Source: a virus
DNA length: 24,321 nucleotides
Virus record (IMG/VR): IMGVR_UViG_3300019880_000009
Coordinates: 1 to 24,321 of that record
Direction: 5' to 3' (one strand)
The notes under the pieces are model-generated. The model saw nothing but the letters and a program-made list of their open reading frames with translations, was not told where the DNA came from and made no database searches. Below are positions 21,036-24,321 of the stretch, piece by piece. How positions within the stretch are numbered: the stretch's first letter is position 1; each line of letters begins with the position of its first letter. Position numbers and translations under genes: made by a program.

Positions 21036-21533
21036 GTGGACCTTCAGTACAGTGAGCAGATCAGAGAGGCAGCAACCGCGCTCTTTTGGTCTTTCGTTTC
21101 AAAAGGCGCCCCAAACGAATGCTGGCTTTGGACTGGGCCGCGCTATTCGCGCGACGCCTACCCGAGATTCAGGTTCCACCAGACAGAGACTGGGGCCCAC
21201 CGATTTTCATACGAAATTCACAATAGCCCAATCCCTGTATTGCTCCACGTTTGCCATCACTGTGACGTTCCTCTGTGCGTGAATCCTAGCCACCTTTTTT
21301 TGGGCAGTCATAAAGACAATATGGTTGATAAGGGGCAGAAAGAAAGGCTGCGACAATCCCTCGGGTATCCGCCGTCAAGCAAATCCAGAGGAAAGCTTCA
21401 CGTAAATGCTGTGCGAGCAATCAGGTCAAATCCAAACATCAGTTTGAACTCATACGCTGAAGAATTTGGCGTAACTCAGAACACGATTTACCAAGTTCGG
21501 AAACACATCACCTACCGATGGGTGCAGCCATGA
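21036..21533 (+). CDS. HNH homing endonuclease 1
   Basis: 165 residues from GTG 21036, preferred because GGAGAG lies 4-5 nt upstream; a TTG at 21003 lies inside the promoter -10 box. N-terminal half: ECWLWTG (28-34) and GAHRFSYEIHNSPIP (53-67). HNH region: LLHVCHHCDVPLCVNP, then SHLFLGSHKDN (69-95), with H75, N83 and H86 and paired cysteines C73/C76/C81. C-terminal helix-turn-helix (about 145-165, YAEEFGVTQNTIYQVRKH). Mobile endonucleases of this type cut a specific intron-less or endonuclease-less site. It is the first gene after the rightward promoter. It ends in an ATGA overlap with the next gene. More A/T-rich than its neighbour, suggesting recent arrival. Confidence 0.88.
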   Translation: MDLQYSEQIREAATALFWSFVSKGAPNECWLWTGPRYSRDAYPRFRFHQTETGAHRFSYEIHNSPIPVLLHVCHHCDVPLCVNPSHLFLGSHKDNMVDKGQKERLRQSLGYPPSSKSRGKLHVNAVRAIRSNPNISLNSYAEEFGVTQNTIYQVRKHITYRWVQP

Positions 21534-21805
21534 CCACCGCCCTCGAATCCCTCGGGCACATCCCGCGCACGACGCCCAAGTACGGCGCCTACAGCATCTT
21601 CCTCGACATCGACGGCTTCGAGCTTGAGGTCACCTACGACCTCGACGGACGCGACCTTCCGGCCGAGCGCGAATTCCCCGCCGAGCGCGCCGACGTGCTC
21701 GTGGTGAGCGTGCAGATCGGTGAACACGAAGTCTTTGGGGACGAGGCTGACGCGTGGAACGACCGCTTGTCGCTGTGGGAAAAGATCCAGGAGACACGAG
21801 AATGA
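21530..21805 (+). CDS. Hypothetical phage protein (91 aa)
   Basis: 91 residues from ATG 21530, in 4-bp overlap with the HNH gene before it and with the HNH gene after it. It reads TTPKYGAYSIFLDIDGFELEVTYDLDGRDLPAE, then ADVLVVSVQIGEHEV, then a C-terminal helix SLWEKIQETRE. Acidic, two beta hairpins and a helix, no cysteines. I do not recognise a family. Markedly GC-rich, like the virion genes and unlike the two endonuclease genes around it, so it is probably the original resident of this stretch. Confidence 0.65.
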   Translation: MTTALESLGHIPRTTPKYGAYSIFLDIDGFELEVTYDLDGRDLPAEREFPAERADVLVVSVQIGEHEVFGDEADAWNDRLSLWEKIQETRE

Positions 21806-22299
21806 GTCCTGCAGAGCGAGCCCATATTGACGCACAGCGCTTTTGGAAGAAAGTCAGAAAAAGCAGTGGGTGCTGGGAATGGCAGGGGCATCTATCAAAC
21901 GGCTACGGAATATTTGGTCACGACACAAAGGCACATCGCGCGTCTTGGCAGTTGTCGGTCGGGGCAATCCCAGTTGGCCTCTGTGTTCTGCATCGCTGTG
22001 ATAACAGAGCTTGCGTGCGTCCAGATCATCTTTTCATCGGCACGGTTGGCGACAATAACAAAGATCGTGCTGCCAAGGGGCGCAGCAAAGGGACATTCCC
22101 AAGCGGCGATGCACACCCAGCTAAACAGAGATTGGGCGGCAAGCATTGGTGCGCAAAGCTCTCTGGCGTTGACGTGCTCAACATCCGTAACAAGAGTGAA
22201 TCTGGAGAAACGCAGACTGCTATCGCGCGGCACTTCAATGTGCATCCGGCAACCATCAGCAGAATAGTGCGCCGCGAGTGGCGCGGGGAAGTCGTATGA
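21802..22299 (+). CDS. HNH homing endonuclease 2
   Basis: 165 residues from ATG 21802 (4-bp overlap with the previous stop), the same length as HNH 1. RFWKKVRKSSGCWEWQG (13-29), GYGIFGHDTKAHRASW (34-49), then the HNH core VGLCVLHRCDNRACVRPDHLF (58-78, two cysteines C66 and C71, with H64 and H76) and DNNKD. The C-terminal part has a helix-turn-helix (about 138-160, QTAIARHFNVHPATISRIVRRE). The order of motifs is the same as in HNH 1 but with clear sequence divergence, so the two are related, not recent copies. Function: site-specific mobile DNA endonuclease. Confidence 0.88.
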   Translation: MSPAERAHIDAQRFWKKVRKSSGCWEWQGHLSNGYGIFGHDTKAHRASWQLSVGAIPVGLCVLHRCDNRACVRPDHLFIGTVGDNNKDRAAKGRSKGTFPSGDAHPAKQRLGGKHWCAKLSGVDVLNIRNKSESGETQTAIARHFNVHPATISRIVRREWRGEVV

Positions 22300-23189
22300 C
22301 CATTGTTCAAGAAAGACTTGCGCAGTTAAGCGAACTGCACTTGCTTGAGGGCGCACACAAATCCTTTGAGGAAGGCGCTTGCGCTATGGAATTGGTGAGT
22401 TGGGTCGCAGGGGAGAAGTGGAGCGACGCGCCTAAATGCGCGTGCCCCGTCATCAGCGCGTTCATGCGCAATTGGAACGACTCGCTGCGTTCGGATGATG
22501 AGCGCGATCGGTTGCTCAAGCCCTTAATTCCTAAATTGGTCGGCACGAAGTCCACCAAGCAAATCGAATCGCGCCGCGCTTTCATGGCGTTGGACTGGCT
22601 GATCCGCGTCCACACGCCCGCTTGGTTGGATTGCGTCGAATCATTGAAACCTCACGCCCTCGCCCTTCGCAGCCTTGAGGAAATCGCGGATACCGCAGGT
22701 CTTGTGGCTGCCGGAAAGCTCTTAAAACCAGCGCGAGCGGATGCGAGCGCAGCGTGGGACGCAGCGAGGGCCGCAGCGTGGGACGCAGCGAGGGCCGCAG
22801 CGGGGGCCGCAGCGTGGGCCGCAGCGGGGGCCGCAGCGAGGGACGCAGCGAGGGCCGCAGCGTGGGACGCAGCGTGGGACGCAGCGAGGGACGCAGCGAG
22901 GGCCGCAGCGGGGGCCGCAGCGGGGGCCGCAGCGTGGGACGCAGCGAGGGACGCAGCGAGGGACGCAGCGAGGGCCGCAGCGGGGGCCGCAGCGGGGGCC
23001 GCAGCGGGGGCCGCAGCGTGGGACGCAGCGAGGGACGCAGCGAGGGCCGCAGCGGGGGCCGCAGCGGGGGCCGCAGCGTGGGACGCAGCGTGGGCCGCAG
23101 CGGGGGACGCACTCAAACCGACAACTGGATGGCTCCAGACCAGCGCCGTCAATCTTGTAGAGCGCATGTGCGCATTGGAGGCCAAATGA
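22296..23189 (+). CDS. Phage/actinobacterial-type protein with Ala-rich 4-residue repeats
   Basis: 297 residues from ATG 22296 (ATGA overlap). The N-terminal domain (about 1-145) has the segments [27 protein letters not shown], then [51 protein letters not shown]. This matches a family I have seen in phages and actinobacteria ('L..GSH.....G.C.ME.VA.LAG.....CP....F.R..ND.......R..L......LVGT......R......WL.R...P.WL...GL'), function unknown. Residues about 152-271 are 30 tetrapeptides of the form A-A-[W/R/G]-[D/A], which should form one long helix. A short C-terminal domain ([11 protein letters not shown]) follows. Membership of the family is by pattern only. Confidence 0.75.
   Translation: MTIVQERLAQLSELHLLEGAHKSFEEGACAMELVSWVAGEKWSDAPKCACPVISAFMRNWNDSLRSDDERDRLLKPLIPKLVGTKSTKQIESRRAFMALDWLIRVHTPAWLDCVESLKPHALALRSLEEIADTAGLVAAGKLLKPARADASAAWDAARAAAWDAARAAAGAAAWAAAGAAARDAARAAAWDAAWDAARDAARAAAGAAAGAAAWDAARDAARDAARAAAGAAAGAAAGAAAWDAARDAARAAAGAAAGAAAWDAAWAAAGDALKPTTGWLQTSAVNLVERMCALEAK
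22749..23108 (+). repeat. Thirty-unit 12-bp minisatellite
   Basis: Exactly 30 tandem copies of GCAGCG[T/A/G]GGG[A/C]C with no other variation: only positions 7 and 11 change. All six possible units occur. The units encode [20 protein letters not shown] and A-A-G-D. A longer order W-D, R-D, (R-D), R-A, G-A, G-A recurs at units 11-15, 16-21 and 23-27, showing growth by block duplication. No frame on either strand contains a stop codon in the tract. Confidence 0.95.
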
Positions 23190-23383
23190 CCCAGGAACAA
23201 ATCACCGAGCGCTGCTCTAACGCTGCCGGCGCCCTCATCGCGCAGGGGCCTGCTGAGCCCGGCCCGATCAGCACTCGCTACATCGTCGAACTGGTGACCC
23301 GAGCGGTGCGCATGGGCGTGGACATCGGGCTCGACCTCGCAGATGAGGCGGCGCTGGAGCAGCAGATCGGGAGCGGGGCGTGA
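23186..23383 (+). CDS. Hypothetical phage protein (65 aa)
   Basis: 65 residues; ATG 23186 overlaps the previous stop by 4 bp. [20 protein letters not shown], then STRYIVELVTRAVRMGVDIGLDLADEA and EQQIGSGA. Helical, with a hydrophobic face, no membrane segment. No family recognised. The stop overlaps the next gene's GTG (GTGA). Confidence 0.55.
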   Translation: MTQEQITERCSNAAGALIAQGPAEPGPISTRYIVELVTRAVRMGVDIGLDLADEAALEQQIGSGA

Positions 23384-23694
23384 AGGCTCACGGCTGGCAG
23401 GAACTTCAGCCCATGCATTTACCAGACATTCCCGATGCGGTGCGCTCCTTCTCCAAAGGAGATTGTCGTGTGCTCTTGGGCAACGAGGATCGGCAACGCA
23501 ATGGCGTAAAGCGACTGCATCTGTCGATCTCTTGCCACGCACGCTATCCGCACTGGGACGAAATCAAAGACGCGCGCTATGCGCTTCTCCCACTCGGCGT
23601 GACCTTTGCAATGTTGCTACCTCCGCCGGGCGAATACGTGAACGTGCATAAGAATTGCTTCCACTTGTGGGAATTACCGAAGGAATGCGCATGA
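23380..23694 (+). CDS. Conserved phage protein (DUF7694-like)
   Basis: 104 residues from GTG 23380 (GTGA overlap). LHLSISCHARYPHWDEIKDARYALLPLGVTFAMLLPP in two parts, then GEYVNVHKNCFHLWELP. I recognise this as a phage protein of about 100 residues whose core is 'HLS.S...R.P.WDE.K.ARY...P......LLP....YVN.H..C.HLWE'; I recall it being catalogued as DUF7694 but am not certain of the number. The function is unknown. The conserved Trp, His and Cys near the end could bind a ligand or metal. It ends in an ATGA overlap with the next gene. Confidence 0.7.
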   Translation: MKAHGWQELQPMHLPDIPDAVRSFSKGDCRVLLGNEDRQRNGVKRLHLSISCHARYPHWDEIKDARYALLPLGVTFAMLLPPPGEYVNVHKNCFHLWELPKECA

Positions 23695-23882
23695 CTAACA
23701 CACACCTGATTACCCCGTGCCCGGTTTGCGGGATGGTGGACGAATGCCCGCACACGCCGGTTCGGTGTCAGCACCGCTGGAATTATGACGGATTGCCGGT
23801 GACCGAGGAAACGCAGCGCGAATGCGAATATTGCGGGCGCATCGAGAAAGCACGGATGGGATGGGACACGGTGAAGCCATGA
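23691..23882 (+). CDS. Small CxxC zinc-ribbon-like protein
   Basis: 63 residues from ATG 23691 (ATGA overlap). MTNTHLITPCPVCGMVDECP holds CPVC and a third cysteine, followed by CQHRWNYDGLPVTEETQRE and a second pair CEYCGRIE. The two CxxC pairs plus nearby histidines suggest a bound zinc. Many phages encode similar 50-70 residue ribbon proteins of unknown role, possibly nucleic-acid binding. No specific family named. Confidence 0.65.
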   Translation: MTNTHLITPCPVCGMVDECPHTPVRCQHRWNYDGLPVTEETQRECEYCGRIEKARMGWDTVKP

Positions 23883-24097
23883 CCGAGCCGCTCATCAGCT
23901 ACGCCGCCCTGTACTGGGCCGCGAAGTGGATCTTCGGGTTCTTTATCGCATCCGGGGTCCTGGCGCTGCTGATCGGCCCGATGCTCAAGGGGCGCAGCAA
24001 GGGCATGTACATCGATGCCGAGCCCTTCAAGGACTCGCGCGACTCGCAGCGGCGGGACGAAGAATTTCGGAAGCAGAATCCATCGAGGTTCACGTGA
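23879..24097 (+). CDS. Small single-TM protein
   Basis: 72 residues from ATG 23879 (ATGA overlap). One clear membrane helix (about 12-35, YWAAKWIFGFFIASGVLALL), then a charged tail (KGRSKGMYIDAEPFKDSRDSQ). Probably in the inner membrane with the charged tail in the cytoplasm. Too short and lacking partners for a confident holin call; no endolysin or spanin gene is seen next to it. Unknown phage membrane protein. Confidence 0.6.
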   Translation: MTEPLISYAALYWAAKWIFGFFIASGVLALLIGPMLKGRSKGMYIDAEPFKDSRDSQRRDEEFRKQNPSRFT

Positions 24098-24300
24098 GCG
24101 ATTTTCTAGAAGAAGTACGCGGCGCGATCAACAGGGCTTGCGTAGAGAATGATTCCAACACACCAGACTACATTCTGGCGCAATACATGGAAGATTGCTT
24201 GAAAGCATATGAGAAAGCCTGCAAAGAGCGAGAGCGCTGGTACGGCTATTTCATGCGACCTGCGATGCCAATCGTGATCTACCAGGTTAAAAAGCCATGA
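24094..24300 (+). CDS. Conserved small phage protein (68 aa)
   Basis: 68 residues from GTG 24094 (GTGA overlap, GAGG 5 nt upstream). SDFLEEVRGAINRACVENDSN, then TPDYILAQYMEDCLKAYEKACKERERWYG. I recognise the pattern 'FL..VR.AIN....EN.S.TPD.ILA.YL..CL.A......R..WYG' from small proteins common in phages and prophages, often among early genes; function unknown. Helical. The longer frame upstream is a shadow of the membrane-protein gene. Confidence 0.7.
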   Translation: MSDFLEEVRGAINRACVENDSNTPDYILAQYMEDCLKAYEKACKERERWYGYFMRPAMPIVIYQVKKP

Positions 24301-24321
24301 GCGAGATTGCGCTGGGTGAAT
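24297..24321 (+). CDS. Start of next gene, cut by window edge
   Basis: ATG 24297 overlaps the previous stop by 4 bp (ATGA) and opens MSEIALGE before the window ends. The overlap matches every other junction in this operon, which is the only support. Confidence 0.4.

Noticed and set aside
22749-23108. Repeat tract as a CRISPR array
   Set aside because: Units are 12 bp, directly adjacent with no spacers, and encode an in-frame Ala-rich helix.
23879-24097. Single-TM protein as a holin
   Set aside because: One membrane helix and a charged tail are not enough; no endolysin or spanin is next to it and it lies in the early accessory operon.

Overview
The window looks like a temperate-type podophage or prophage of a high-GC (roughly 60-65 % by eye) Gram-negative bacterium, probably a proteobacterium. 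No host gene is visible, so the host cannot be named from this window. The virion genes follow a T7-like plan: large terminase, portal, scaffold, capsid, tail tubular proteins A and B, a gp13-like protein, a gp14-like protein and a large internal virion protein. Early control instead resembles lambdoid phages, with a small XRE/Cro-type repressor and divergent promoters. No integrase, lysis gene, DNA polymerase or phage RNA polymerase is visible.

Positions 1-19586 are a single leftward (minus-strand) gene block. From the control region outward it reads: Cro-like repressor, a 46-residue protein, a replication-initiator-like protein, a second replication protein, a GIY-YIG homing endonuclease, RusA resolvase, an unknown, small and large terminase, an unknown, portal, Bbp19-like protein, scaffold, capsid, about nine small virion-associated or unknown proteins, the tail tubular proteins and the internal virion proteins. 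Most junctions are ATGA/GTGA overlaps or gaps of a few bases. The main exception is a 273-bp leader upstream of the capsid gene.

Positions 19587-21035 are the control region. Two divergent promoters (TTGACA-N16-TATTCT leftward, TTGACA-N17-TATTGT rightward) each carry a related 15-bp inverted-repeat operator overlapping the -10 box. Exactly between them sits a complete 1323-bp IS1-family element with 17-bp perfect terminal inverted repeats and an 8-bp target duplication. Besides its transposase the element carries a passenger segment containing a well-formed class II (leucine-type) tRNA whose anticodon is UUA, the complement of the UAA stop codon. It is therefore a candidate ochre-suppressor tRNA carried by an insertion sequence. 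The reading frame upstream of the transposase is interrupted only by two UAA codons over about 130 bp.

Positions 21036-24321 are a rightward operon of small accessory genes in which all nine visible junctions are 4-bp ATGA or GTGA overlaps. It holds two related HNH homing endonucleases flanking a 91-residue unknown protein, an alanine-rich protein built on thirty 12-bp repeats, and several short phage hypotheticals: a CxxC zinc-ribbon-like protein, a one-TM protein and others.

The points that stand out most are the IS-borne suppressor tRNA, the placement of that IS inside a symmetrical operator region, and a GIY-YIG endonuclease that begins with what looks like the first 14 residues of RusA and lies directly upstream of the intact rusA.
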